64,000 nt of DNA. Origin: Lepisosteus oculatus. Lineage: Eukaryota; Chordata; Actinopteri; Semionotiformes; Lepisosteidae. Position 1 is the stretch's first letter; each line of letters begins with the position of its first letter. Below the pieces are notes generated by a model. It had not been told where the DNA came from. It saw nothing but the letters and a program-made list of their open reading frames with translations, and searched no databases. Positions 63,936-64,000 of this stretch are shown in pieces. A program made the position numbers and the translations under genes. The stretch spans positions 16,122,532 through 16,186,531 of the forward strand of contig NC_090718.1 of NCBI RefSeq assembly GCF_040954835.1, read 5' to 3'.

Positions 63936-63956
63936 GAGCACAAGGTTTGTGTGCTC
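63936..63956 (+). ncRNA. Recurrent hairpin, copy 3, short loop
   Basis: GAGCACA (63,936-63,942) pairs with TGTGCTC (63,950-63,956). The loop is shortened to seven bases and lacks AATAAA, while the stem is kept. The context TTTAGTATTGTAAT is shared with the other copies. Confidence 0.4.
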
Positions 63957-64000
63957 TGAAATTTGTAATGATGACTGTTATTCATTCATTGTTTTAAGCT

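Overview
The window looks like intergenic, repeat-rich DNA from a vertebrate, most likely a ray-finned fish. The evidence is a 5S-rRNA-derived SINE, tRNA-derived SINEs, L2/CR1-like and L1/Tx1-like LINE fragments, a Penelope-like element with a GIY-YIG domain, and Ty3/gypsy elements of a type common in fishes. A non-teleost such as gar is my guess from the repeat mix and is unproven. I see no intact conserved host protein gene. Every recognisable protein similarity is to a transposable element, and most long reading frames are artefacts of tandem repeats.

Region by region. 0.16-0.86 kb is a degenerate L1/Tx1-like LINE. 1.4-1.7 kb is a 50-bp minisatellite. 1.8-17.7 kb is a roughly 9-kb segmental duplication: modules at 1.8-3.3 kb recur in order at 10.7-12.0 kb, and a LINE plus its flank at 7.5-9.1 kb recurs at 16.1-17.7 kb. 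These blocks carry TATA-less promoter-like modules (CRE, ACTACAnnnCCC-type site, RFX X-box) ending in splice-donor-like sequences. Two minisatellites expanded only in the second copy: about 33 units of 60 bp from a SINE-like segment at 12-14 kb, and 15 units of 66/69 bp at 15.1-16.1 kb. 18.5-20.1 kb holds L1-like and L2-like LINE ends. 24.3-25.4 kb holds a Penelope-like element with a 15-bp target duplication.

24-50 kb is the least explained part. It has two families of TATA-type promoter-plus-exon-1 modules on opposite strands and a higher-order repeat of about 6.3 kb at 27-42 kb. Within that repeat a small hairpin occurs six times, with an invariant loop and a stem that changes in a pairing-preserving way. 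No protein frame is shared between units, so a noncoding transcript family is the best reading. 61-64 kb holds a second repeat family, related in places to 47-50 kb, with its own recurrent hairpin around AATAAA-like sequence and recurrent short exon-like pieces.

51-61 kb is LTR-retrotransposon territory. Two tandem 3'UTR-PPT-LTR segments lie at 51.4-52.8 kb. A nearly complete but decayed minus-strand Ty3/gypsy element spans 54.2-59.2 kb and is interrupted by a nested solo LTR with a 5-bp duplication. A truncated relative at 59.2-60.9 kb is fused to the remnant of its 5' LTR. The transposon layers are independent insertions; the only parts that look like one system are the two promoter families and the hairpin repeats.
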